Notes: generated from the letters alone by a model not told the origin. Positions 36,811 to 45,928 are shown, numbered from the stretch's first letter. The stretch is 64,000 bases of DNA from Qipengyuania sphaerica (GCF_019711595.1 NZ_JAIGNR010000001.1:124001-188000); one strand, 5' to 3'. Translations and numbers: made by a program.

Positions 36811-37182
36811 ATGAAGATCATCGCACCGCTCGTCGCACTCGCCCTTGCCGCTCCTGCCCTCGCGCAGGAAGACGCTCCCGCCAGCCCGCAGCTCTCGCTC
36901 GAGCAGGCGACCAACCTGCGCTGCGGCGTGGTGTTCGGCACGGTCGCGGCGGCGCAGGACCGGGGCGAGGAAGCCGCGCTCGAGCTTCCGGCCATGAAGG
37001 AGCGCGGCCGCGAGTTTTTCGTGCGCACCACCGCGCAGCTGATGGACGATGAAAACCTCGACCGCGATGCGGTAAAGGCGCTTGTCTTCGGCCAGGTCGA
37101 GGAAATCGTCGCCACCGATTTCACCGATGTGGCGGAGGAATTCCCGGCCTGCCTGCTGCTGCTGGAGGCCTCGGGCCTCTAA
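36811..37182 (+). CDS. Small exported protein of unknown function
   Basis: A 123-residue protein with a clear signal peptide ([21 protein letters not shown]). The mature part has two cysteines ([11 protein letters not shown] and FPACLLLLE), which could form one disulfide, and acidic helices. It is divergent from frmA with 94 bp between. I do not recognise a family; it could be a periplasmic or surface protein. The next small exported gene (37255) follows 72 bp downstream in the same direction. Confidence 0.75.
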   Translation: MKIIAPLVALALAAPALAQEDAPASPQLSLEQATNLRCGVVFGTVAAAQDRGEEAALELPAMKERGREFFVRTTAQLMDDENLDRDAVKALVFGQVEEIVATDFTDVAEEFPACLLLLEASGL

Positions 37183-37254
37183 ATCCCCGCGTTCAGCCCC
37201 CTTTCAGCGAGCTTTTGCTAAACCGCGAAAGTCGCAGAAAACCGGGGGATTCCC

Positions 37255-37731
37255 ATGCGTAAACTTGTCCTGACCGCCCTTTCCGCTGCCGCGATCGCCG
37301 CGCCTGCACCCCTGCTCGCGCAGGATGCCGAGGCAGACGAACCGCTTGCGCTGGAAGATCCCGAAAAGCCCTTCTCCGAAATGGCGGAGAAGATGAAGGA
37401 CCCCGAGCGCCAGCGCCAGATGGCGCTGATGCTGCGCACGATGAGCGAAGTCCTGCTCGACATGCCGCTCGCCCCGATGATGGAGGCGATGGGCGAGATG
37501 TCGAAGGACATGACCGGCAAGGATATGCCGGATGTCGACCCCGACGCCACACTGCGTTCGATGTCGCCTCAGGCCGAGCGGATCCCTGAAGAAATCGAGG
37601 AGAACCTGCCGCGCGCGCTCGATGCGATGGGCTCGATGGCCGAGGCGTTCGAGAAGATGATGCCCGCCCTGCAGGAAATGGGTGAGGTCATGGCCGAGCG
37701 GATGAAGGACATCGAAGTCCCCGCCGACTGA
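37255..37731 (+). CDS. Methionine-rich exported protein
   Basis: A 158-residue protein with signal peptide MRKLVLTALSAAAIAAPAPLLAQ. The mature chain has an unusual number of Met, often spaced 3-4 apart on predicted helices (RQMALMLRTMSEVLLDMPLA, then MMEAMGEMSKDMTGKDM, and EMGEVMAERMKD). It has no Cys and almost no aromatic residues. Such Met-face helices can bind Cu(I) or act as sacrificial oxidation targets, but neither is shown. GGGGGATTCCC precedes the start. It lies between another small exported gene and a GST gene. Confidence 0.75.
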   Translation: MRKLVLTALSAAAIAAPAPLLAQDAEADEPLALEDPEKPFSEMAEKMKDPERQRQMALMLRTMSEVLLDMPLAPMMEAMGEMSKDMTGKDMPDVDPDATLRSMSPQAERIPEEIEENLPRALDAMGSMAEAFEKMMPALQEMGEVMAERMKDIEVPAD

Positions 37732-37811
37732 TTATCCATGTAAAATTTTGACACACTGCGCCTGCGCCATGTGGACGCGGGCGCGCGGGTGATGCATGGG
37801 GTGGGCCAGTC

Positions 37812-38483
37812 ATGTGGCAGCTCCACCAATTCCCTTTATGCCCCTTCAGCCGCAAGCTGAGGCTGGTGATGGCCGAAAAGTCCATCGCCTATGAACTGGT
37901 GCGCGAGAACCCCTGGGAAGGGCGCGATGCCTTCTGGCAATTGAATCCGGCAGGCCGCACGCCGGTGCTGCACGACCCGGCGCGCCGGGTGACGCTATGC
38001 GACAGCCAGGCGATCTGCGAATTCCTCGAAGAGACGGTCGAGCGCAATCCGGTCATCCCCGGAAAGGCCTCGCAGCGCGCGGAAATCCGCCGGTTGACCG
38101 CTTTGTTCGACGAGAATTTCTACGCCGACGTGACCGAGCCCGCGCTGCACGAGAAGATGAAGAAGCGCATCATCACGCGCCAGCCGCCCGACGGGCAGGT
38201 GCTGCGCCAGATGGGGCGGATGCTGCACGGCCATCTCGACTATATCGACTGGCTGGTCGACACGCGGCAGTGGCTGGCCGGGCCGCAGCTAAGCCTCGCC
38301 GACCTCACCTGCGCGGCGCATCTCTCGGTGGTCGATTACCTCGGCGCGGTCGACTGGCGCGGGCACGAACAGGCGCAGGGCTGGTACATGGTCATGAAAA
38401 GCCGTCCCAGCTTCCGCCCGCTGCTGAGCGAGAAGATGGATGGCCTGCCCCCGCCACGGGAATATGCTTCGCTGGATTTGTGA
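37812..38483 (+). CDS. Glutathione S-transferase family protein, possibly FzlA-like
   Basis: A 223-residue protein: GST N-terminal thioredoxin-like domain (LHQFPLCPFSRKLRLVMAEK, NPAGRTPVLHD, DSQAICEFLEE) and an all-helical C-terminal domain (LSLADLTCAAHLSVVDYLG). It could be an ordinary GST. The length, aromatic N-domain (ENPWEGRDAFW) and acidic extreme C-terminus (EYASLDL) recall FzlA, the GST-like FtsZ-binding division protein of alphaproteobacteria, whose C-terminal tail is functionally important. The FzlA assignment is inference; GST fold membership is firm. Confidence 0.88.
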   Translation: MWQLHQFPLCPFSRKLRLVMAEKSIAYELVRENPWEGRDAFWQLNPAGRTPVLHDPARRVTLCDSQAICEFLEETVERNPVIPGKASQRAEIRRLTALFDENFYADVTEPALHEKMKKRIITRQPPDGQVLRQMGRMLHGHLDYIDWLVDTRQWLAGPQLSLADLTCAAHLSVVDYLGAVDWRGHEQAQGWYMVMKSRPSFRPLLSEKMDGLPPPREYASLDL

Positions 38484-38496
38484 GGACTGGCCGCTC

Positions 38497-38808
38497 TTAC
38501 AATATCACACCCTGGCGATAGGCGATTTTTGCAGGTCCGTAGACCTTGCTGCCGCGTTTGGTAATCTCCAGTGAAATAGCCGCGCGATCAATCCGAGTAA
38601 GTAGCACTCCAAGGCAGTCATATAGTGTCATGTCGCGCCCGATTTCGGCCTCGACATGTAGGTCGATCCGGTCTGGAGCGGGACCGAAGTTCCGCACCAC
38701 GGCATTGTCGCCGTAGAACCGTCTAACCGTCTCCACGATGAAGCTCTCTTCCTCTTTGGTCAGGGTTGCAGGTTTCTGCGGCGGCAGGGGTTCAGATGCT
38801 TCGGGCAT
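38497..38808 (-). CDS. Conserved-looking hypothetical protein, 103 residues
   Basis: A soluble 103-residue protein with Pro-rich N-terminus (EPLPPQKPATL) and an alternating alpha/beta pattern: KEEESFIVETVRRFYGDNAV, then DRIDLHVEAEIGRDMTLYDCLGVLL and ISLEITKRGSKVYGPAKI. No signal or membrane helix. It is somewhat AT-richer than neighbours. It is encoded between the convergent GST gene and mutM on the same strand as mutM, 34 bp downstream of it. I do not recognise a family. Confidence 0.65.
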   Translation of the reverse strand: MPEASEPLPPQKPATLTKEEESFIVETVRRFYGDNAVVRNFGPAPDRIDLHVEAEIGRDMTLYDCLGVLLTRIDRAAISLEITKRGSKVYGPAKIAYRQGVIL

Positions 38809-38842
38809 GTGCGAATAATAGCTTGAAGACGTTTCTGCTCAA

Positions 38843-39658
38843 TTACCTCTGACACACCGGACAGAACCACGTGCTTCTCCCGCCCTGTACGATGCGGCGG
38901 ATCGTGCCGCCGTCCTCGTGGTGGCAGGGTTCGCCCTCGCGGCCATAGACGTGGAAGCGGGTGGCGAAATAGCCCAGGTTGCCGTCGGGCTGGGCGAAAT
39001 CGCGCAAGGTGCTGCCGCCGTCGCGGATGGATCGCTCCAGCACGTCCTTGATCGCGGGGACGAGGCGGCGAAGTTGCGGCATGGTCACCTTGCCGCCGGC
39101 CTTTCGCGGGTGGATGCCCGCATGCCACAGCGCCTCGCAGACATAGATATTGCCGAGGCCCGCCACGATGCTCTGGTCGAGCAGCAGCAGCTTGATCGCC
39201 TGCTTGCGCCCGCGTGTCGCCTCGCGCAGGTGTTCGGGCGTGAGGCCATCACCCAGCGGCTCCGGCCCCAGCGCGGCGAAGGGTTTCCATGTCACCAGCT
39301 CGCCATTGGTCATCAAATCGACCGACCCGAAGCGGCGCGGGTCGTTGAGGGCGAAGCGGTGGCCCGCGGTCTCGATCACCAGATGGTCGTGCTTCTCGTC
39401 CACCTCCGGATCGATCCGCCAGCGCCCGCTCATACCGAGGTGGAACACCATCGCGTGGTCGCGGCTGGTGTGAATGAGGCCGTATTTCGCCCTTCGCGTC
39501 AGATGCGTCACGCTCGCCCCGGTCAGCGCCTGCACCAGATCGGGCGGGAAGGGGCGGCGCATATCGGGGCGGTTGACGGTCACGCGCGTGATCGTCTCGC
39601 CTTCGAGGAAGCGCGCAAGCCCGCGCACAGTGGTTTCGACTTCGGGAAGCTCCGGCAT
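38843..39658 (-). CDS. mutM: Formamidopyrimidine-DNA glycosylase
   Basis: A 271-residue Fpg protein. The catalytic N-terminus is PELPEVE (Pro1 and Glu2 after Met removal), with KYGLIHTSRDHAMVFHLGMSG, QSIVAGLGNIYVCEALWHAGIHP and the H2TH segment. It removes 8-oxoguanine and cleaves the AP site. The C-terminal zinc finger is non-canonical: GEPCHHEDGGTIRR has one Cys where four-Cys fingers have two, while the second pair (FCPVCQ) is intact, so zinc may be held by Cys/His or Asp. It is divergent from ubiE with 56 bp between. Confidence 0.96.
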   Translation of the reverse strand: MPELPEVETTVRGLARFLEGETITRVTVNRPDMRRPFPPDLVQALTGASVTHLTRRAKYGLIHTSRDHAMVFHLGMSGRWRIDPEVDEKHDHLVIETAGHRFALNDPRRFGSVDLMTNGELVTWKPFAALGPEPLGDGLTPEHLREATRGRKQAIKLLLLDQSIVAGLGNIYVCEALWHAGIHPRKAGGKVTMPQLRRLVPAIKDVLERSIRDGGSTLRDFAQPDGNLGYFATRFHVYGREGEPCHHEDGGTIRRIVQGGRSTWFCPVCQR

Positions 39659-39714
39659 GAATTCCCCTCTAACACCCTTTGCGCCCGGCTCAATTCCCCC
39701 TAAGGCGCTTCGCC

Positions 39715-40446
39715 ATGAGTGACACCGTTTCCTTCGGATACGAAGATATCGATGCGAGCGAAAAGACCGGCCGCGTGGGCGAGGTCTTTTCCAATGTCGC
39801 GGCCAAGTACGACATCATGAACGACGCGATGAGCGGCGGGATGCACCGTCTGTGGAAGGACCGCTTCGTGCGCCGCGTGAAGCCGCAGCCGGGCGAGCAG
39901 ATCCTCGACATGGCGGGCGGCACGGGCGACATCGCCTTCCGCATGGCGGACAAGGGCGCGAGCGTGACCGTGTCCGACATCAACCAGGACATGCTCGACG
40001 TCGGCATCGAACGCGCGATGGAGCGCGGGATCGACGGGCTGGTCTGGTCCCGCCAGAATGCCGAGGAGCTGGCATTTTCGAGCCGCACTTTCGATGCCTA
40101 CACCATCGTCTTCGGCATCCGGAACGTGACCTTCATCGACAAGGCGCTCAAGGAGGCGCACCGCGTGCTGAAGTACGGCGGGCGCTTCTATTGCATGGAG
40201 TTCAGCCAGACCGACTGGCCCGGCTTCAAGGAAGTCTACGACCTCTATTCGCACCAGCTCATGCCCAAGATCGGCAAGGCCATCGCCAATGACGAGGACA
40301 GCTATCGCTACCTCGCCGAATCGATCCGCCGTTTCCCCAGGCCTCCCGAATTCGAAGCGATGATCCGGGGTGCGGGCTTCGAGAACACGCGGGTCGAGAA
40401 AATCCTCGGCGGCGCGGTCAACATCCATTCGGGGTGGAAAGTCTAA
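39715..40446 (+). CDS. ubiE: Ubiquinone/menaquinone C-methyltransferase UbiE
   Basis: A 243-residue SAM methyltransferase beginning MSDTVSFGYEDID. It has UbiE signature 1 (VFSNVAAKYDIMNDAMSGGMHRLWKD), motif I LDMAGGTGDIAFRMA, and signature 2 (RVLKYGGRFYCMEFSQ). It C-methylates the benzoquinol ring during ubiquinone synthesis. The next gene, ubiB, starts 3 bp after the stop. Order mutM-ubiE-ubiB-coaBC-dut is a common alphaproteobacterial arrangement. Confidence 0.96.
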   Translation: MSDTVSFGYEDIDASEKTGRVGEVFSNVAAKYDIMNDAMSGGMHRLWKDRFVRRVKPQPGEQILDMAGGTGDIAFRMADKGASVTVSDINQDMLDVGIERAMERGIDGLVWSRQNAEELAFSSRTFDAYTIVFGIRNVTFIDKALKEAHRVLKYGGRFYCMEFSQTDWPGFKEVYDLYSHQLMPKIGKAIANDEDSYRYLAESIRRFPRPPEFEAMIRGAGFENTRVEKILGGAVNIHSGWKV

Positions 40447-40449
40447 AGG

Positions 40450-42012
40450 GTGGCGAAACCCGCAACGCATATCTGGCGGCTGCTCAAATGGGGCCGCACG
40501 CTTGCGCGCCACGGTGCGCTGCGCGGGATCGAGCGCGATCCCAACACGCCGCCGCCGGTCAAGCGGCTCGCGCGCATCGCCCGTTTCGGCACGGTGCAGC
40601 CGAAGACGCCCGACTATGCCGGGGCCTTCCGCGATATCGGTCCTGCGGCAATCAAGCTCGGCCAGACGCTGGCGACGCGGCCCGACCTCGTGGGCGAGGA
40701 AGCGGCCAGGAACCTGCTCAGCCTGCAGGACAATTTGCCGCCCGTCCCCTTCGAGCAGATCAAGGCGAGCATCGAGGCGAGCTTCGAACAGCCGCTCGAG
40801 GCGCTATGGTCAGAATTCGACCCCGTGCCCGTCGGCGCCGCTTCGATCGCGCAGGTCCACCGCGCCGTGACGACCGAGGGCCGGCAGGTCGCGGTGAAGG
40901 TCCTGCGCCCCGGCGTGCGCGAGCGGTTCGCGCGCGATATCGACACCTATGAATGGGCCGCCGCGCATCTCGAAAGCTTCGGCGGCGAGGCCGCGCGCCT
41001 GCGCCCGCGCCTGACCATCGCCAATTTCAAGCGCTGGACCAATCGCGAACTCGACCTGCGGCGCGAGGCTGCCAGTGCGTCGGAACTGGCCGAACACATG
41101 GTCGGCACGGAGAAATACGAAATCCCCGGCATCGACTGGGACCGCACCAATGGCCGGGTGATGACCGTCGACTGGATCGACGGGATCAAGATCAGCAATA
41201 CCGAGGAACTGCGCGCTGCGGGCCACGATATGGACGAGCTGGCGAGCCGCCTCGTGCTCGCCTTCCTCAAGCAGGCGATTTCGGCAGGTTTCTTCCATGC
41301 CGACATGCACCAGGGGAACCTGTTCGTTAAGCCCGACGGCACCATAGCTGCGATCGATTTCGGCATCATGGGCCGGATCGACCGGCGCGCGCGTATGTGG
41401 CTGGCGGAAATCCTCTATGGGCTGACGACGGGCAACTACCGCCGCGTCGCCGAAATCCACTTCGAGGCGCAATACGTGCCCAGCTATCACAATGTCGACG
41501 AGTTCGCGACGGCGCTGCGCGCGGTGGGCGAGCCGATGCGCGGCAAGCCGGTGAGCGAATTGTCTGTCGGCCAGATGCTCGACGGGCTGTTCGCCATCAC
41601 CCGCGATTTCGACATGCAGACGCAGCCGCATTTGCTGCTGCTGCAGAAGACCATGGTGATGGTCGAAGGCATCGCAACCCAGCTCAATCCCAGCATCAAC
41701 ATGTGGGACGTGTCGGCCCCCTATGTCCGCAGCTGGATTCGCGACGAACTCGGCCCCGAAGCCGCGATTGCCGACCGTATCCGGGAGGATACCGAGACGT
41801 TGCTGCGCATCCCGGATCTCGTGCGCCGGATCGAGGACCGCTTCCCCCCCAAGGGCGGGGCGCCCGAACCGCCGCCGCTGCCCGACATCGAGCTGATGTG
41901 GGACCGCCGCGAGCGCCGCCAGAAGGACCGCAGCTGGTTAGGCTATATCGCCGCCGCCGCTGTCGGCGGGCTCGGCGTTTGGGCCGCGGTTACGCAGGGC
42001 CTGCTGGGCTGA
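40450..42012 (+). CDS. ubiB: UbiB, atypical kinase-like protein of ubiquinone biosynthesis
   Basis: A 520-residue ADCK/UbiB-family protein starting at GTG. KLGQTLATRPDLVGEEAA is the KxGQ motif, VPVGAASIAQVHRA the Ala-rich nucleotide loop, and GFFHADMHQGNLFVKPDGTIAAIDFGIMGR the catalytic HxDxxxGN and DFG-like motifs. Two C-terminal hydrophobic segments (YIAAAAVGGLGVWAAVTQGLLG) anchor it in the membrane. It supports ubiquinone assembly as an ATPase rather than a hydroxylase. Its 3' end overlaps the convergent small membrane protein gene by 23 bp. Confidence 0.95.
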   Translation: MAKPATHIWRLLKWGRTLARHGALRGIERDPNTPPPVKRLARIARFGTVQPKTPDYAGAFRDIGPAAIKLGQTLATRPDLVGEEAARNLLSLQDNLPPVPFEQIKASIEASFEQPLEALWSEFDPVPVGAASIAQVHRAVTTEGRQVAVKVLRPGVRERFARDIDTYEWAAAHLESFGGEAARLRPRLTIANFKRWTNRELDLRREAASASELAEHMVGTEKYEIPGIDWDRTNGRVMTVDWIDGIKISNTEELRAAGHDMDELASRLVLAFLKQAISAGFFHADMHQGNLFVKPDGTIAAIDFGIMGRIDRRARMWLAEILYGLTTGNYRRVAEIHFEAQYVPSYHNVDEFATALRAVGEPMRGKPVSELSVGQMLDGLFAITRDFDMQTQPHLLLLQKTMVMVEGIATQLNPSINMWDVSAPYVRSWIRDELGPEAAIADRIREDTETLLRIPDLVRRIEDRFPPKGGAPEPPPLPDIELMWDRRERRQKDRSWLGYIAAAAVGGLGVWAAVTQGLLG

Positions 42013-42391
42013 CCTTGCCCGCGGGGAAGGTCTTGATGGCCAGCAACATGACTATGACGTGCAGCGCCTCGACCGCCATCGGGCCGTACCAAAGGTCGTA
42101 GTCTCCAACGACGATCAGGTTCACCAGTCGCCCGGTGAAAGCGATCACGAACAGCATGAGTGCGGGCCACAAGATATCGCCCCGGCGCTTCCACGCGGCC
42201 CAGCCTTCGCAGAATGCGGCAACGAGGAAAAATGCCGTGAAATCGGCGCGCATCGAGGACAGGCCCTGTTCGTTTGGCGATTGCAGCCCGAAATCTGCGC
42301 CCGCCGTGGCGGGGTCGAAGAAGAAGCTCAACCCCAGGAACAGGTTCAGCAGCGCGCCGAGCGCCAGCAGGACCACCAGAATGAAATGCAT
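41990..42391 (-). CDS. Small four-span membrane protein, unknown function
   Basis: A 133-residue protein with about four hydrophobic segments (MHFILVVLLALGALLNLFLGLSFFF, FTAFFLVAAFCEGWAAW, LWPALMLFVIAFTGRLVNLIV, PMAVEALHVIVMLLAI). It resembles small DUF4345/DoxX-like membrane proteins in layout, but I cannot assign it firmly. The gene is convergent with ubiB, overlapping by 23 bp, and divergent from coaBC. Confidence 0.75.
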   Translation of the reverse strand: MHFILVVLLALGALLNLFLGLSFFFDPATAGADFGLQSPNEQGLSSMRADFTAFFLVAAFCEGWAAWKRRGDILWPALMLFVIAFTGRLVNLIVVGDYDLWYGPMAVEALHVIVMLLAIKTFPAGKVSPAGPA

Positions 42392-42577
42392 GTCGTTTCC
42401 CCCTCGTTACCGATTTCTTCACCATAGGCTGCCAAGGCTGGACTTGGATAGCGTGCTTTTGTGCGCTGGCAATGACGGACAGGGGGCGCTAGCAAGCGCA
42501 TCGATGACGCAATGGGAATTCACCAGCCGATCGGCGCGGACAGTGCTTCGCGCCATGACAACAGCGGGAATGGCGGC

Positions 42578-44329
42578 GTGAGCGGCCCGAAGATCCTGCT
42601 CGTGATCGGGGGCGGTATAGCCGCCTACAAGTCTTGCGAGCTCGTTCGCCTCATCAAGCGTGCGGGCGGCGATGTCACCTGCGTGCTGACCGAAGGCGGC
42701 CAGCAGTTCGTCACGCCGATGGCGCTTGCCGCATTGAGCGAAAACAAGGTCTATACCTCGCTCTTCGACCTCAAGGATGAGGTCGAGATGGGGCATATCC
42801 AGCTGAGCCGGAATGCCGATCTCGTGGTCGTCTGCCCGGCAACGGCGGACCTCCTCGCCAAGATGACCGCCGGCATTGCCGACGATCTGGCGACCACGCT
42901 GATCCTCGCAACCGACAAGCCGGTCATCACCGTTCCGGCGATGAACGTCCGCATGTGGGAGCATTCGGCCACCCAGCGCAACGCCGAATGGCTGCGCCAG
43001 GCGGGTGTCACCGTGATGGACCCGGACGAGGGCGCGATGGCCTGCGGCGAATTCGGCCCCGGACGCCTGCCCGAGCCGGTCGCCATCCTGCAGAAGATTG
43101 CCGAAACGCTCGACATGGATATCGACGTGCCCGAGCTTGCGCCGCCCGCGCCGCAGCTTGCCGCACCGGTCGCCAAGAAGGGCAAGGACGAAAAGCTCGT
43201 CGAGGAAGTCGCGGAGGTCGAGCTCGAAGAGCCCGATGTCGACGAGGAAGAATACGACGAGGAGGAAAGCTCCTCTTCGGGTTCGGGCCTCGGCAGCCTT
43301 CTGAATTCGATCATCCCGCGCAGCACCAAAAAGCGCAGCCACGAGGAAATCGAACAGGATTTCGACGAAGCCGACTTCGAGGAAGGCGAGATCGATTTCG
43401 ACGAGGACGTCTTCGACGAGGACGGCAAGTTCGCTCCCGATCTCGACGGCCCGCTGCTCGCCAAGAAGGGCGGGGCCGCTGCTGCGCCGCCGACCGACAA
43501 GGAAGCGATCAACGACCAGGTCGGCAAGAAGGACGCACGCGCAAAGGCGCAGCCGCTGCCCGAAGAATATGACGAGGAGCCCGACGCGGCCGAGGCGATT
43601 GCCGCCGACCCGCTCTACGGCCAGGCGATCTTCGACGAGGATCCCGAGCACCGTCCGCTGCACGGCAAGCACGTGCTGGTTACCGCCGGCCCGACGCGCG
43701 AGCCGATCGATCCGGTGCGCTACATCGCCAACCGCTCGAGCGGGAAGCAGGGCTTCGCGATTGCCGCCATGGCCGCAGCTGCAGGCGCGCGCGTGACGCT
43801 GGTCACCGGGCCGGTCCACCTACCCACGCCGCTGGGCGTCGATCGCATCGATGTCGAAACCGCCGACGACATGGCCGAGGAAGTGCGCAATGCGCTGCCC
43901 GCCGATGCCGCCTTCATGGTCGCCGCCGTGGCCGACTGGAAGAGCCGCCACGTGGCCGCCGAAAAGATGAAGAAGCGCGGCTCTGCACCGCCCGCTCTGA
44001 TCCTTGCCGAAAACCCCGATATCCTTGCCGCCGTGGCAGCAGGCCGCAAGCGTCCGCACCTGCTCATAGGCTTTGCTGCCGAGACCGAGAACGTGGTCGA
44101 GAACGCCAAGTCCAAGCGCAAGCGCAAGGGTGCCGACTGGATCGTCGCCAACAATGTCGCCTTCGCCGAGGGCGAGAGCGTGATGGGCGGGGACCTCAAC
44201 CAGGTCCACATCGTCACCCCGAACGGGGTTGAAAGCCTGCCTGAAATGCCCAAGGAAGAAGTCGCGCGCGAACTGGTACGTCGCGCAGCCGAAGCGCTAG
44301 TGGAGCCGGAAGAAGACCCGCGTGACTGA
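42578..44329 (+). CDS. coaBC: Bifunctional CoaBC with a ~175-residue acidic linker
   Basis: Phosphopantothenoylcysteine decarboxylase/phosphopantothenate-cysteine ligase, 583 residues against roughly 400-430 in most bacteria. CoaC domain ~1-180: [55 protein letters not shown]. CoaB domain ~361-583: [29 protein letters not shown], with [28 protein letters not shown]. Residues ~182-357 between them are low-complexity acidic sequence ([18 protein letters not shown], then [16 protein letters not shown]). The start is uncertain: GTG 42578 gives the canonical N-terminus; ATG 42512 in frame would add 22 residues. The last 8 bp overlap dut. Confidence 0.94.
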   Translation: MSGPKILLVIGGGIAAYKSCELVRLIKRAGGDVTCVLTEGGQQFVTPMALAALSENKVYTSLFDLKDEVEMGHIQLSRNADLVVVCPATADLLAKMTAGIADDLATTLILATDKPVITVPAMNVRMWEHSATQRNAEWLRQAGVTVMDPDEGAMACGEFGPGRLPEPVAILQKIAETLDMDIDVPELAPPAPQLAAPVAKKGKDEKLVEEVAEVELEEPDVDEEEYDEEESSSSGSGLGSLLNSIIPRSTKKRSHEEIEQDFDEADFEEGEIDFDEDVFDEDGKFAPDLDGPLLAKKGGAAAAPPTDKEAINDQVGKKDARAKAQPLPEEYDEEPDAAEAIAADPLYGQAIFDEDPEHRPLHGKHVLVTAGPTREPIDPVRYIANRSSGKQGFAIAAMAAAAGARVTLVTGPVHLPTPLGVDRIDVETADDMAEEVRNALPADAAFMVAAVADWKSRHVAAEKMKKRGSAPPALILAENPDILAAVAAGRKRPHLLIGFAAETENVVENAKSKRKRKGADWIVANNVAFAEGESVMGGDLNQVHIVTPNGVESLPEMPKEEVARELVRRAAEALVEPEEDPRD

Positions 44330-44783
44330 TCCGATTGGTGTGCAAGTAAAGAGATTGCCGCATGGACACGGGCTCGAGCTGCCCGCCTATGCGACGAGCG
44401 GCGCGGCCGGCATGGACGTGCTCGCCGCCGAAAGCGTTACGCTCAAGCCCGGACAGCGGTATGCGGTGGCGACCGGCCTCGCGCTCGCCATCCCGCAGGG
44501 TTACGAAATCCAGGTCCGCCCGCGTTCGGGGCTGGCTTTGAAGCACGGCATCACCGTGCCCAACACGCCCGGCACGATCGACAGCGATTATCGCGGCGAA
44601 TTGAAGATCATCCTGATCAACCATTCGGACGACAATTTCGAGATCGCCCGCGGCGACCGCGTGGCGCAGCTCGTGCTGGCTCCGGTCGTGCAGGCCCGCT
44701 GGAACGAGGTCGACGAACTCGACGATACCGAACGCGGCGAAGGCGGCTTCGGCTCGACCGGCGGGCACGAAAAGCTGGTCTAG
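44322..44783 (+). CDS. dut: Deoxyuridine 5'-triphosphate nucleotidohydrolase
   Basis: A 153-residue trimeric dUTPase with all five motifs in order: [43 protein letters not shown] and [10 protein letters not shown]. It removes dUTP and supplies dUMP for thymidylate synthesis. It starts inside the coaBC gene. Its TAG stop forms a palindromic CTAG (44780-44783) that also serves as the stop of the convergent membrane-protein gene. Confidence 0.97.
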   Translation: MTDPIGVQVKRLPHGHGLELPAYATSGAAGMDVLAAESVTLKPGQRYAVATGLALAIPQGYEIQVRPRSGLALKHGITVPNTPGTIDSDYRGELKIILINHSDDNFEIARGDRVAQLVLAPVVQARWNEVDELDDTERGEGGFGSTGGHEKLV

Positions 44784-45067
44784 TCGAACAGGCCCACGGC
44801 CAGTTCCGACCACACCAGCAAAAACAGTCCCAGCATTGCCGCAATCGCGAGCAGCTTGCCGCGCAGCCTGAGCGTCGTGCGCAGAGCGAGTTCGACCCCC
44901 AGGCCGACAAGCAGCAGCAGTCCGGCCATGATCGCGAAATCGCCCGGTCCCCATGCCACTTCGGCCGTAAATTGCATCGCGACAGCTGGTATCAACAGGA
45001 CCGCCGCGGCTAGCGCCCAGTAGGCGATGCGAACCCGGCTGAAAGCGGACGAAGCAAGCGTGGTCAT
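44780..45067 (-). CDS. Three-span membrane protein, unknown function
   Basis: A 95-residue protein with three hydrophobic helices: [36 protein letters not shown] and [23 protein letters not shown]. No known domain is recognised. Its stop codon is the minus-strand reading of the CTAG shared with dut. The upstream region (45068-45178) contains the terminator of the DUF4136 gene. Confidence 0.8.
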   Translation of the reverse strand: MTTLASSAFSRVRIAYWALAAAVLLIPAVAMQFTAEVAWGPGDFAIMAGLLLLVGLGVELALRTTLRLRGKLLAIAAMLGLFLLVWSELAVGLFD

Positions 45068-45118
45068 CGGGCTATCTCCCTGAAATCGGGCGGTTCATAC
45101 CATATTTGTCGCAAACGA

Positions 45119-45158
45119 AAAAGGGCGGCCCGATCCATGGCCGCCCTTCTCCTTTGTC
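45119..45158 (-). terminator. Terminator after the DUF4136 lipoprotein gene
   Basis: AAGGGCGGC (45121-45129) pairs with GCCGCCCTT (45140-45148) around a 10-nt loop. On the minus strand the stem is followed by CTTTTTCGTTTG, giving a good T-tract 30 bp after the DUF4136 stop. The plus-strand side (CTCCTTTG) is weaker. Confidence 0.8.
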
Positions 45159-45178
45159 CCGTCCGGGATTGAGTGCCG

Positions 45179-45928
45179 TTAGCGAACCCGGCGTACGGTG
45201 TTCTCGTCTTCCGGCTTGACCGTGATGCGCACCGTCTCGCCCGAATTGCCGGGGAAATCGGTGAACATAGCTTCGACCAAGTTCGGCACGAGATAACCGA
45301 GGCGGCTCGAGCGCGACAGGGCCTGCGCCTTGCCTTCGAACAGCCGCTCGCCGGTCGCGGTTCGGTCGATCTTCATGTCGATGCCGCTGGCATAGACGGT
45401 GTAGCTGCGCACTTCCGGGCCGCCGAACCACGGATCGTAGAAGCCGTAGCCCCATGCGCCGCCTCCGCCGATGCGGAGCACCCTGCCATCGCGGGTGCGC
45501 ACATAGCGCGGGCGATAGAAGGGATCGCGGTAGCCGTAGCCATAGCCGAAGCGGCTGCGATAGCCGTACCAGGGCGAATAGAACGGGTCGCGGAAACCGG
45601 TCGAGCGGATACGCTCGCGGCCCTCGTCGACGCCGTAATCGAAGCGTACCAGCAGCGTGGCGTCCTCGGGCGATGCGGCCTGCACATAGCCGAGGCGCTC
45701 CATCTGCGCTTCGACGAGATCGGCATATTGCGCGAACTCGAGACCGCCGGCGAGCGACGGGTCATCGGCAACCACGGCAAAGCTCTCGCCCTGCGGCGCG
45801 GGAAGCTGCGTCTGGAAGCGCTTCACATCGGCATTGAAGCCGGTGGTGCAAGCCGCGAGGCTCGCCAGGAAAATCGGAACGGAGGCCAGCTTGAGTGTGC
45901 GCCCCCAACCCTTTGCACGGGTAGTCAT
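45179..45928 (-). CDS. DUF4136 family lipoprotein
   Basis: A 249-residue envelope protein: signal peptide ending SVPIFLASLAACTTG (lipobox LAAC), then the DUF4136 pattern of FNADVKRFQTQLP, a middle domain, and ELFEGKA-like repeats with a C-terminal LVEAMFTDFPG. A Tyr/Gly/Arg-rich central stretch (SPWYGYRSRFGYGYGYRDPF) is typical of this family in sphingomonads and may be surface exposed. Function unknown; probably outer membrane. A ~265-bp region separates it from divergent yebC. Confidence 0.88.
   Translation of the reverse strand: MTTRAKGWGRTLKLASVPIFLASLAACTTGFNADVKRFQTQLPAPQGESFAVVADDPSLAGGLEFAQYADLVEAQMERLGYVQAASPEDATLLVRFDYGVDEGRERIRSTGFRDPFYSPWYGYRSRFGYGYGYRDPFYRPRYVRTRDGRVLRIGGGGAWGYGFYDPWFGGPEVRSYTVYASGIDMKIDRTATGERLFEGKAQALSRSSRLGYLVPNLVEAMFTDFPGNSGETVRITVKPEDENTVRRVR

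Noticed and set aside
42135-42581. 148-residue plus-strand frame ending at the coaBC start, tested as a leader gene
   Set aside because: It overlaps the better minus-strand membrane protein gene, and its sequence has no sensible domain. The tiny ATG...TGA frame just before coaBC looks like chance.
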